Assembly (NCBI GenBank): GCA_027946555.1
Contig: JAPEVC010000169.1
Span: forward strand, 17,434 to 81,433
Direction: 5' to 3'
Length of the DNA stretch: 64,000 bases
From: Gnomoniopsis sp. IMI 355080
Lineage: Eukaryota > Ascomycota > Sordariomycetes > Diaporthales > Gnomoniaceae
Positions 10,880 to 20,636 of this stretch are shown here, one piece after another. The notes below the pieces were generated by a model that worked only from the letters and a program-made list of their open reading frames with translations, made no database searches and was not told where the DNA came from. Position 1 is the stretch's first letter. Every line of letters starts with the position of its first letter. Made by a program: the position numbers and the translations under genes.

Positions 10880-11425
10880 ATCCTCCCTAGGTCATACAAA
10901 CCTAGAACAAAAGTTAGAGAAATAGCATGTGAGCTGTGACAGCTGCTAATTAACAAAGTACCTAGTAGACCCACTACGGCCCGGTGGTAGTGGCCGTGCC
11001 GGCATGCATAGCCCCCACAAGCGGCGCAGAACGTGTGAGTCTAGCAGGGACCAGCACCACAAACAAAGTTAAAGGTGATGTCATTAGCGCCAAGGTCTAA
11101 TAAGAAGGACTGTCTGCAACTTGGGTACGAAGGAAGAACTTCTTGGAATTAACAAATCATAAGCTATAGTGGCTCTTTTAAAACCTACTGCCGAGGTGAC
11201 AGTGTGCCATTAGCATCATGGAAATGAACGTTAATTCATGTTTTAGATCGCTCAATGGTCGGTCCTCTTTAGCGACGCGCAAGTTGCGTACTGGTGTCAC
11301 CCCTTGACTTTCTTGCCCAAATTCTGGTCCAGAGGCCGATTACTTTCTCTCTTTCTTCTCCCCTATTGCTCACACCTCTCATCTGCTCACAGCCATTGCG
11401 ATCACCCAGTCCCGGTTTTGCCCCC
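10880..11425. other. Intergenic; promoter and leader of the glycosyltransferase gene
   Basis: The region separates two genes on the same strand. It becomes pyrimidine-rich from about 11330 to 11400 just before the ATG at 11426, as in many fungal leaders. The coding frame is open back to 11294 but begins there with GTG, not ATG, so this part is taken as untranslated. Confidence 0.5.
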
Positions 11426-14400
11426 ATGTCTCAAGCTCAGACGCCATTGACCGACCCTGCAGATGGCGATATCAAGTTCGAGACGACGTTGCGGGAGGCC
11501 GGACAAGCGGCGACTGTCGTCAAGGACGATCAAGGCCTGCTCGCCTTCCCTGGCTATGTTCCTCAGCCTACACAATCGCCAATCACGCCCGAAACTCTTG
11601 ACGACAACCTGCCAACTCTCCCTACTCAAGGCCCTCGAAAGGCTGTGACACAGCCTCTAGCAAAGAGGGACGAGGAGCATGCGAGCAAGACACGGCCACA
11701 GATGGGACACAAATCCGTCACAGACACTCCTCGGAAGGTCAAACGGCGATATTCAGCCCTGCCACCACAGATTAAGAGAGCCGGTACGAACACATCTCAG
11801 CTGCATCAGGCCCTATGGACCAGTACATACGACGGCGATGACTCCTCAAGTACCGAGTCCTCCGAGGACGACGATGACCCAGACACCGTCTTAAAGCACA
11901 ATGACCAAGCAGCTGGAGAAGCCACGCCGCAGCGTACGAAAAGCTTGGGCAGCCAGCTTCGCCGTTTTCGGATTGGTAATGAAAATTACAAAACCAAGGG
12001 CAAAGTCTCGAAGCGTGATGGCCGGCTCGCCATTTCTGTCAAGGACCTCAGCCACACTGGATACCTGGCGAAAGCTCTGGGAGCTGCGATCAGCAAGGTA
12101 TCGCCTTTGAAGGAGGGCGAGACAACTGCGAAAGCAGAAAAGGAACGGCCTACCTTTGCAAGAGCCTCGTCTGAGACGATAGTATCTCCCGAGAGCTTCA
12201 ATTGCCCACCACTCAACATTGTGATCATGGTGATTGGAAGTCGCGGAGATGTGCAACCGTTCCTCAAGATCGGCAAAATATTGAAGGAGCAGTACGGGCA
12301 CAGGGTCCGGATAGCCACCCATCCTGCATTCCGTGATTTTGTCGAGAAAGACTCTGGCCTGGAATTCTTCTCTGTCGGCGGTGATCCATCAGAACTCATG
12401 GCTTTTATGGTCAAGAACCCAGGTCTTATACCAACCCTCGAAACTCTGCGAGCGGGTGACATAGGCAAGCGACGTGCGGCCATGGCTGAGATGTTTGGCG
12501 GGTTCTGGAGGGCCTGTATCAACGCGACAGACGATGAGAAGGACACTCGCAACTTGAAAATGATGGGTGATAAGCAACCGTTCGTCGCCGACCTTATTAT
12601 TGCGAATCCTGCGTCTTTCGCCCACGTACACTGTGCCGAGGCTCTAGGCGTACCCCTGATTCTGTCGTTCACATTTCCCTACACGCCGACCAAGTCATTT
12701 CCTCACCCTTTAGCGAGCATAAAAGCAAGCAACGTCGATATTGGCTATACGAATTTCATGTCCTATCCTTTGGTCGAGATGATGATCTGGCAAGGCCTTG
12801 GGGATCTAGTCAACGATTTGCGCGTGGATGCCCTCGGCCTGGACCCAGTCTCCACTCTCTGGGCACCTGGTACTCTGTATCGGATGAATGTCCCCTTTGC
12901 ATACCTGTGGAGTCCATCACTGGTCCCGAAACCTGCGGATTGGGGTGACGAAGTCGACATCTGCGGCTTCGTCTATCTCGATCTTGCCGCCTCCTTCACA
13001 CCGCCCGATCTGCTTACAAAGTTTCTTGATGCAGGCGAGGCGCCCATCTACATTGGCTTCGGCTCGATAGTTGTAGACGATGCCAACAAGTTCACCGAGA
13101 TGATTTTCAAAGCCGTTGAATTGGCCGGTGTACGTGCACTGGTCAGCAAAGGCTGGGGAGGTTTGGGAGGCGACAGCTTGGATGTACCCGAAAACATCTT
13201 CCTGCTCGACAATACACCCCATGATTGGCTATTTCCTAAAGTCAAAGCTTGTGTGATACACGGTGGGGCGGGAACAACAGCTATCGCAATCAAATGCGGG
13301 AAGCCCATCATGATTGTGCCCTTCTTCGGTGATCAGTTCTTCTGGGGCACTATGATCGGAAAGGCGAAGGCAGGACCTGAACCTGTGCCGTATAAACACC
13401 TCTCTGCTGAGAAGATCGCAGAGGGAATCAAATACTGTCTCACGAAAGAAGCCCAGATGCACGCACAGAGCATCGCCAACGACATCAAAAGGGAAGGAGA
13501 TGGTGCAGAGAACATGTGTGCTTTTGTCCACCGGAACCTGACTCTTTCTGGGAAACACTCAATGAGATGTTCGATACTGGATGATAGGGTCGCGGTATGG
13601 CATCTTAGAGGCACCAGTCTGAGATTGAGTGCTCTTGCCGCCGATATCCTGGTCGAAAAGGGTCATATTCATTGGCGTAAGCTGAGACTCATTCGACACT
13701 GCGAATGGAATGACTTCGAAGGCCCGCCGGGGCCTGTCACTGGAGTCTTGGGATCTGTAGCTGGCACTTTCGGTGACGTCTTCAGTGGAATCGGAGGCGT
13801 TCCTGCAAGGTTGGCAAAGTCGTCCAATAAGAGATGGGAGCGCAAGAAGGTCCTAAGGAGCAGAGTCGACATGCAAAAGTCCTCGGCCAACACCAAAATT
13901 TCGGAGAACGAGACCGCCACAGCTACTGAGCGTGAGTCAAAGCCTGCGGGCACGAACTCGCATCTACTTCAAGACGCACATCAGGCCGACAAGACAGAAG
14001 CGCCATCGACGGACGCACTCGTCGAGTCCAATCACGGCGCTCAAGAGACCGGAGATCCAGACACGGTGTCTCTCGATACCGCTGCCACCCAAGCCTCTGC
14101 AGCGGAACCCTGGTACGTCAACGAGGTCAGCCGCGGAGCCCTCAAGTCTGCCGGCGCCCTCGCCAGCGCACCTATCGACCTCTCCATCGCGCTCGCACAA
14201 GGCTTCCACAACGCGCCAAGACTATATGGTGATGACACCGTGCGCCGGCCACAGAGAGTCACGGGGATTCGATCGGGTCTTCGAGCAGCCCGCCAAGAGT
14301 TCGTATATGGGCTGTACGATGCGTGGACGGGTGTGATCCGCCTCCCTGCGCGGGGCGCAAAGCAGGGCGTGCGAGGATTCACCAAGGGTGTGGGCATGGG

Positions 14401-14977
14401 CCTCTCGGGTCTGGTACTCAAGGACGTGGCTGCGTTCATTGGGCCTGTAGGATACACACTCCAAGGCGTGAAGAAGCAGGTGGAGAGGCGCCGACATCCT
14501 CACAAGCACATCCGAAGGGCACGCATTCTCCAAGGTCAAAGGGAAATGGCAGAACTAAGTGATGACGAGCGGAAACAGCGCATTGAGCAAGTAGAGAAGG
14601 GATGGGAGGTCCTGCGCTCGCTCTGGGAGACAGTCGAAAGGAAAGAGAAGGAAAAAGGCGGGCTCAGGGCACAGTTCAGCGCTCGGAAGAAACGCGGCGT
14701 TGGTCAAGCCTTTGAGAGTGTCGAGATGGCTTCCGCGGCGCTAGACGAGGTGAGCCGGGGAGGGAAGCTTACGGTGGCCTTGAAGGAGTATCGCAAATCC
14801 GAGGAAGTGGCGAGGATGTCGCAGGACAGGAGGTCCTTGGATAAAAGACGGTCGCAGGATGGGCCGAAGGGATCAACAGATAAATTGAAAAGATCAGACG
14901 TGAGCCAGCCCATTGAGGAAGGCGACGAGACTGGCGCTCGAAAGGCTTCTGTGGCAGTGGGTAATGAAGAAGCGTAG
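11426..14977 (+). CDS. UDP-glycosyltransferase, sterol 3-beta-glucosyltransferase-like
   Basis: Single exon, 1183 aa from the first ATG. Residues 1-255 are polar and probably disordered, with an acidic SSSTESSEDDDD run. The GT-B fold starts near 262: VIMVIGSRGDVQPFLKIGKIL is the GT28-type N-terminal motif of GT1/CAZy sterol glucosyltransferases. The donor-binding half has YIGFGSI and, near 608-640, VIHGGAGTTAIAIKCGKP followed by VPFFGDQFFWG, the UDP-glucose-binding signature. The GRAM and PH domains of Atg26/Ugt51 are absent, so this is the short-type subgroup and not the autophagy enzyme. A C-terminal part (about 890-1040) contains a YDAWTGVIRLPARGAKQGVRGF segment and a glycine-rich helix reminiscent of the C-terminal region of Vps13/Atg2-type proteins. 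The tail is charged, with likely coiled coil. The predicted reaction is transfer of glucose from UDP-glucose to a sterol or other lipid; the acceptor is not shown by sequence. Confidence 0.88.
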   Translation: MSQAQTPLTDPADGDIKFETTLREAGQAATVVKDDQGLLAFPGYVPQPTQSPITPETLDDNLPTLPTQGPRKAVTQPLAKRDEEHASKTRPQMGHKSVTDTPRKVKRRYSALPPQIKRAGTNTSQLHQALWTSTYDGDDSSSTESSEDDDDPDTVLKHNDQAAGEATPQRTKSLGSQLRRFRIGNENYKTKGKVSKRDGRLAISVKDLSHTGYLAKALGAAISKVSPLKEGETTAKAEKERPTFARASSETIVSPESFNCPPLNIVIMVIGSRGDVQPFLKIGKILKEQYGHRVRIATHPAFRDFVEKDSGLEFFSVGGDPSELMAFMVKNPGLIPTLETLRAGDIGKRRAAMAEMFGGFWRACINATDDEKDTRNLKMMGDKQPFVADLIIANPASFAHVHCAEALGVPLILSFTFPYTPTKSFPHPLASIKASNVDIGYTNFMSYPLVEMMIWQGLGDLVNDLRVDALGLDPVSTLWAPGTLYRMNVPFAYLWSPSLVPKPADWGDEVDICGFVYLDLAASFTPPDLLTKFLDAGEAPIYIGFGSIVVDDANKFTEMIFKAVELAGVRALVSKGWGGLGGDSLDVPENIFLLDNTPHDWLFPKVKACVIHGGAGTTAIAIKCGKPIMIVPFFGDQFFWGTMIGKAKAGPEPVPYKHLSAEKIAEGIKYCLTKEAQMHAQSIANDIKREGDGAENMCAFVHRNLTLSGKHSMRCSILDDRVAVWHLRGTSLRLSALAADILVEKGHIHWRKLRLIRHCEWNDFEGPPGPVTGVLGSVAGTFGDVFSGIGGVPARLAKSSNKRWERKKVLRSRVDMQKSSANTKISENETATATERESKPAGTNSHLLQDAHQADKTEAPSTDALVESNHGAQETGDPDTVSLDTAATQASAAEPWYVNEVSRGALKSAGALASAPIDLSIALAQGFHNAPRLYGDDTVRRPQRVTGIRSGLRAARQEFVYGLYDAWTGVIRLPARGAKQGVRGFTKGVGMGLSGLVLKDVAAFIGPVGYTLQGVKKQVERRRHPHKHIRRARILQGQREMAELSDDERKQRIEQVEKGWEVLRSLWETVERKEKEKGGLRAQFSARKKRGVGQAFESVEMASAALDEVSRGGKLTVALKEYRKSEEVARMSQDRRSLDKRRSQDGPKGSTDKLKRSDVSQPIEEGDETGARKASVAVGNEEA

Positions 14978-15676
14978 GGTAGTGATATCTGACCAACTTA
15001 GAGCACGGCGCCTTGGATCTAGGGACAGGAGGGCTGCAAATACGATACCCCATTGTTGTGTTTGAGGTGACTACTATCGGATCCCTGATCGCACTTTTGT
15101 GACTTGCGATCAAATTGAATGCAAGAAATCAGTAGCTCAACTCATTCATCAGACCGTGGGTATTCCAGGTGGACTAGCATGAAGCTTAGCACGACTGTTT
15201 GCCTCTTCCACGCCCGACTTTGAACCCTGCGGTGCCGTCATAGCTCTGATGAGTCTTTCGCACGATTGATTGCTTTGAGTATCCCGAGGTAACTCTTCCG
15301 TTAGTAAAGTGATCTGGGTGACTGACAACAACAGCAAGCACTTATCGAACGCATGCGAAGTCACCAAACACTATGAATGCCCACTGTCAGGGGCCGTTGA
15401 CAGGGACACTAAATGAGCGCTTCCCAGTCACGGCGTATCATGAATATCGGTCTTCGAGTGTCCGGAGTCGCATAGAGACATGATAGCTTCAGTGCTTGTG
15501 AATTACAGCGTTCGCGAGCCATTATATGAAAACTTACTCTTCCTTAAGACTTCGTACATAGAGACAGCTTCCCAAGCAGCAAAACTCAAACTTCCTTCTC
15601 TTTCCACCAGAGACACTCTACATCACAAGTCAAACCAAGGAGCCCTTCAGACTGTCCACGCCAGCTCAGGAACACA
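14978..15676. other. Intergenic, no gene seen
   Basis: It joins the 3' end of the glycosyltransferase gene to the leader of the next plus-strand gene. The last about 100 bases before 15677 are CT- and CA-rich, like other leaders in this window. No conserved frame is visible. Confidence 0.5.
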
Positions 15677-17089
15677 ATGGAGGTCAATACGTCTGCCAGT
15701 ATCGCCGCCTTCCAGGCCAAGAGCGCCACGGACAAGATCCTCAGCTACATGTGGTACATTCACGTTCTGGTAAGCGTGAACACTGAAGCCCGGCTGCGTG
15801 CAAAGATCGCTTTTGTTCTTGATCACTCCGTCTCTCCCGCCGCCGCCGCCGCCTCGCCCAATGCCACCTTTGTCAACCACCCCAGTGAGCCCGACAAACA
15901 GGATGGGCAGCAGCCGCAGTTATTCCACGACCTGACAGATCACCTCATCCTCTGCCTTTTCAGTCACAAGATCCTCGCACGCCTTGTCGATACCGCTCCC
16001 GTCTTTGCGCAAGCCGATGGCTACGCTTGCATTCTTGCCGATGTACCCGTGGTCTTCCGTGAAGAGTTTTGCCGTCGTCTGTACATGCTACTCTTCAGGA
16101 GGCGGATCGTAGAGTGGCCGCACGGCATCGACGTGCCTGAACCAGCGATCGCGGCCACTGAGCCCGTTGTCGATGTTGTCACTCCGGTCAAGTTGAAGGA
16201 TACATAGCCCTCGTCGGAGACGGAGCAGGATGATTTTGGCGGTGCAGGGTTGGACGGGGTCAAGGAGGACATGAACGAAGGCTTCGGTTCACCGGCCTCA
16301 TCACACAGACCAGCTGCGTCCATCTGGCATCAGACGCCTAGCTTGAGCAGCTGGGATAGCGACGACATTGCCCATATGCAGCGTGCTACCTACTTTGGCA
16401 CAGCTTCTAATCCACTTCCCATGAACTATTTTGCAGATTGGGACTGGAGCCACAACGATAGTGTGCCTGGCGAGCAGCTCAGGGAACCCTTTCCCGGCCC
16501 TCAGGATCAGTGTAGGAAGCTGAAGGAAGATCTTGAAGTAAGTCTCCAACAATACAAGTTGATTTTATTCCGCTGAAAAAGGGTCGCGGAAAAGGAATCG
16601 CTGGGGTCCGCCGGGTTCCGTACCCCCAGATTCGACCCTTTGGAACATGGGTACAGTTCCCGATGTGGTAACTTTGCAGCTGACCTAACGACTTCGCTTA
16701 TGTAGATTCTCCCTTGCGACACCAACCGCCATGAACCTCTATCTCCCCATGCTCGTTGGCAAGGCCGCGAATACCCGTCTGTCAGTGTCATGTACGGTGA
16801 CGATATCGGTAACCATGGCTGTGAGGTCAGCAGATGGTCATCGAGCGTGACGACTGGCTCTCGTCCTCATCAATTTGGCCGCGGTCGAACGGGGACAGGC
16901 CATTCGGCATCGAAGCAACCTGCAGTCAGCGACGAGCAGCGGATTCTCGGAGACGGGTTGGATGCAGGACTCACCGGTGAGAGGCACCTCTGGGGTGCCA
17001 GCTCCATAGACGACCATCGACTTATATTGCCGACTTTTCCCCTTCGGCCGAGCAAGACAATGGGAGGCAGCCGACGTGGGGGTGCATGA
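15677..17089 (+). CDS. Unrecognised fungal protein, interrupted by in-frame TAG
   Basis: From the ATG the frame runs 176 codons to TAG at 16205-16207, then stays open in the same frame for 110 codons up to a strong donor GTAAGT at 16538. Intron 16538-16705 (168 nt, ending TATGTAG) leads in phase to a second exon 16706-17089. Read through the stop, the product would be about 427 residues; as it stands it is 176 aa. The N-terminal part is helical (LTDHLILCLFSHKILARLV, FCRRLYMLLFRRRIV) and rich in hydrophobics. The part after the stop is Ser/Asp/Pro-rich (SSWDSDDIAHM) and looks coding. I do not recognise a family. CAG to TAG by one transition is the simplest origin, so this may be a nonsense allele, a pseudogene, or a gene with functional readthrough. 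No intron with good sites removes the TAG. Confidence 0.5.
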
Positions 17090-20000
17090 ACTTGCAGGAT
17101 GTGGATGGCGGACAGCGCGTCAGCTTTCTAAGACTGACCTAAGTAATCTTGGCACGAGCAAAGTCGGCTGCTGGGATCAGAATTGCGCGTAACGAACTGC
17201 ACGTGGCAGATTGCGAAACACAGAGCAAGATTGGGAACATGCAAGATAGCGATGATCGATAGGTGATATTTGAGTTTTCACATCAACAACGCGAGGGTAA
17301 TGGCAACCAAGAACCAATGCGTGACCCAAAGTGAAGCACACCCCTTCCCGCAGGACCTAACATCTGCAGCGTACACACCATAGCAAGCCGCGTGCCAGAC
17401 GTACCTTGATACGAGGCCCACGCAGCCCCTCACCACCGTTCAAGACCGTCAATCCTACCTTCCAGAGGCAGTCGACCCTCCACGTCATCTGCACGCCCTC
17501 AACGGCTCTGTCCGTAAGCTGATGGGAGAGGCCACGTCGTTAGCAACCATGTGCGACATTGGGCGCCGTGATAAGAATGGAGCTCGGCAGCTTCCGTGGC
17601 GCCATCCTTCAATACTCTCTGCCACAAATCTCTCTCTGTACTGCATTTCCACAAACTCATGTGACCGAGTAACTTACTAGGATCGATGGGCTGTGGCTTT
17701 GAGGGCGGCTTCTCGTTCTCCGACCCGAATGGAACAGGCATAGCGCAGAGTCTCATGGCTGTCGTGGCCGCGAAGCCGGCCAAGAGTATTCAAGTCTGAC
17801 CTTCCTTACAAGCCAAAACAGGGAGGAATGATACAGTGAAAGAAGCGCCAAAGAATGGAACGTCCAGCTCGTTGTAGCGCAAAGTGGTGGCACAGCGCCG
17901 ACAAGAGCAAAGATGTTGGAGCTGTACAGAAGTGCACTTGTGTAGGCGTGTTGTGTCTCGTCTAGTTGACGTCGGCGTTGAGGCAGTCCAAGGCCCATCA
18001 TCTCCAGGGGAAGTGCGATTTATAGTCGCAGCAGCCCCAATGTACTAATTACTTCCCCTGCCAGTATCCCGCTCCTGATTGAGGCTACTTCGCCTTGAAT
18101 GAGGCGGATGTACTGGTCTCGAGGTCCACGGACTGACGCGTTTCAAGTTGTGTCAAACTTTCCCATTCAAGCATTCCACTTTGCCAACGGAGTGGAGATC
18201 ACAGCCAAGGATTTATCGTCACAAAAGATCACGAGGACAGGCGTTGTGAGGCCTATTGGTGAGGACTGAAAGGGTTGCCCTCCTGTTGGATGGGATTGTC
18301 GTTAGATGGCTAATGACGCAGAGGCCGGTGAGGAAAGAAAAAGTGAAGTCGTCGCGAGATCTTCAATGATCTGAATGCGGTAAGCACCAAGTTGCCACGC
18401 TGGAGCCAGTAGAGGCTCCGCCCTGAAGCTCAAGTGACCCGATTCGTGTGACCGGCCTCCATCTAGATATGTTACATTCTCTCCGAGGCCCGTAAGTGCG
18501 CTATCATGATTTTGTAATCTTGCTTCCATGACCTGATCGTGACCCTGTCCTAAGGCCATCAGCTACTGGACGTGGGAATCGAGCAGCGAATCAAGGAGTA
18601 GGCAGGCCATAACAAGCTAAGCAGTCGACTTGATGGGACTTTGGCCAGTAATTTGACTGGTCGCCTGGGCCGCTTCTTTGTTGCACGACATCAGGCGATC
18701 TAACCCCGTGCAAAAAAAATGAATTGTGTGCCAGGCAGAAAACAGTCAATCCCTCGGTACCGAGGTGCCCAGTCTGCTTGCTGTCAAGCTTCCGTTAAAA
18801 GAGCCCAAGGGACCAAGGGGTCCGTTGTTGCAATGTACCGACCACAACGTTCCTGTAACTGTCAGGGCTTGAGGTGCGGACGAGCGGAATCTCCCATCGA
18901 CCCACTCATGATGCAGGTGGTTTTGTTTTTCCGCCAGAGAGGGCGTCATGGCAGCACTTGCTGCCTCTTGCCGACTGATGCCAAGAACGGTCGTATTTTA
19001 TATGCCTTTGAGATGCTGCAAGATTGACGAGTCCATGTTCTCATGTGTCGGAAAGCCCGCCAGCCCGATCAGCCCAGGAGAACCAAGTGCCTTCTCGGAA
19101 CTGCAATAAATGACGGGACAACATCCATAATGATCTAGCATGCAAATATGACCGTATATCGAGTTGGTGAATCAACATTCGGTTGATTAGTGCTGCGCAA
19201 TAAGTGTGAAGAGAAGAGAAGAAGAATTGTGAGCGTAGGTCTGCGGCCTGGGGTCAAGGGTATACGTCAATTCTAGCGCGCTCGGAGCCCCGGCGCACAG
19301 TTAGTCCGAGCAAGGAACCTGGTGAGACGCCATCCCTGTCAAAATCCGTCGCGTACTAAATTTTCTTTGCAGAGACTTCAGGTACAAATTTTGTTTGCGC
19401 TTCCAACCTGCAGCTGCACATTTCCCTCTTCCATTCAACATCATCAGCAGCGCAGAATGTCGCTTCATATCAGAAGCTTGTCAAACAATACTGTTCCCAT
19501 AGTGCGTGTGATGGATGACATTCTTTCAGGTTTGTGCGCGCGAGCAACAGACTTGCAACGCGACAGCATCTTGGGCGCCAGACTCAAGTCAGCATCTCTT
19601 ACCATTCTTTCCTCCCCCTCGCCGGTTCGTGAGGGGTCCTTCTTCCTCTGCTACCATTACTGACGGTAAAAGACGGGCAAGTTGCCTCGGATCTACCGTG
19701 CTGAAAACCACAAAATGCCTACTGCTGCGTCTTACTCCATGCGCAAGCTGTTACTTATCATTGGTCTCGTGGGAGAACAAAACCAGGGCCTAGACAGCCC
19801 GTCCTATCCACCCTGTTGGTGTAGATCCAAGTGCATCAATGGGACTAAAACGGACAGACATCAGTTGACACCATGAACAGGATTGCGGCTCCTCACTTTC
19901 AAGCAATTCGACGGCATATTTTGGGGTGGTCACACCGGTCGATATGACACGCCCCTGAGGAGGAGACGGCTCTCCCAAGAAGCATAGTGCTTCCTGGGCT

Positions 20001-20636
20001 GTCACTTCCATCACGAGCTGCTGTCACTTCGACTCGGGTCGCCGTCTCGGTTTTTGGCCGCTCAGACAACCGAAAGGAGGGTTCCGATCATTGTCATATC
20101 GACATATACCTACACCTAGGTACTCACACACATAGTGGACCTGTGCCCAGCGATCCTCTGTTCGTTTCGGCGAATTCAGGGTTGATTGCTGCGGCAGTTC
20201 GATCTCCCCAAGGAGCCATCAAATTCCCATGATGTCAATCTTCCAATCGACAGGTCCTAGATCAATCGGGAGTTGGGGGCTTCGGGTTCGCTTCGGCTTG
20301 AGCCTCGTTGTGCCCTTCTTCTAAGACGCCATATTCCACACCGTTCGCCGAGATCGTCGATCTTTGAGGCTGGGGAAAACCATGGCTTTTGCCTACATTC
20401 ATTTAGATAAATTGCTTTTCTGTGCACACGGATGCCCGAACATCGTCTCGTGCGGACAGGCTCTTTTTCAGGAGTATTTAGAATACACATTTCTGTCGTC
20501 CAGAAGCTCATTCCGCTTTCCAAGCCTTGCCATTCACCATGTAGTGAAATTACTGACTACTTTCTCATCATCTCCGTGCATTCAACATGCAGCTCATGAA
20601 ATAATAACACACACGGGCCCCACCGTGTAGCCCGAT
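17090..20636. other. Gene-poor stretch with a possible small spliced minus-strand gene
   Basis: On the minus strand around 17400-18000 there is an intron-like segment 17677-17519: donor GTAAGT, branch TGCTAACG at 17545-17538, acceptor CCCATCAG. The left flank encodes PFGSENEKPPSKPQPIDP and the right flank LTDRAVEGVQMTWRVD, but the two frames do not join in phase. A further frame 18001-17753 is hydrophobic. The structure is unresolved. From 18 to 20.6 kb only overlapping short frames are seen on both strands and nothing can be supported. Confidence 0.3.

Noticed and set aside
15771..15884. GTAAGC...CCCCAG segment near the start of the 15.7-kb gene considered as an intron
   Set aside because: Removing it would place TGA immediately in frame; the unspliced frame is open.
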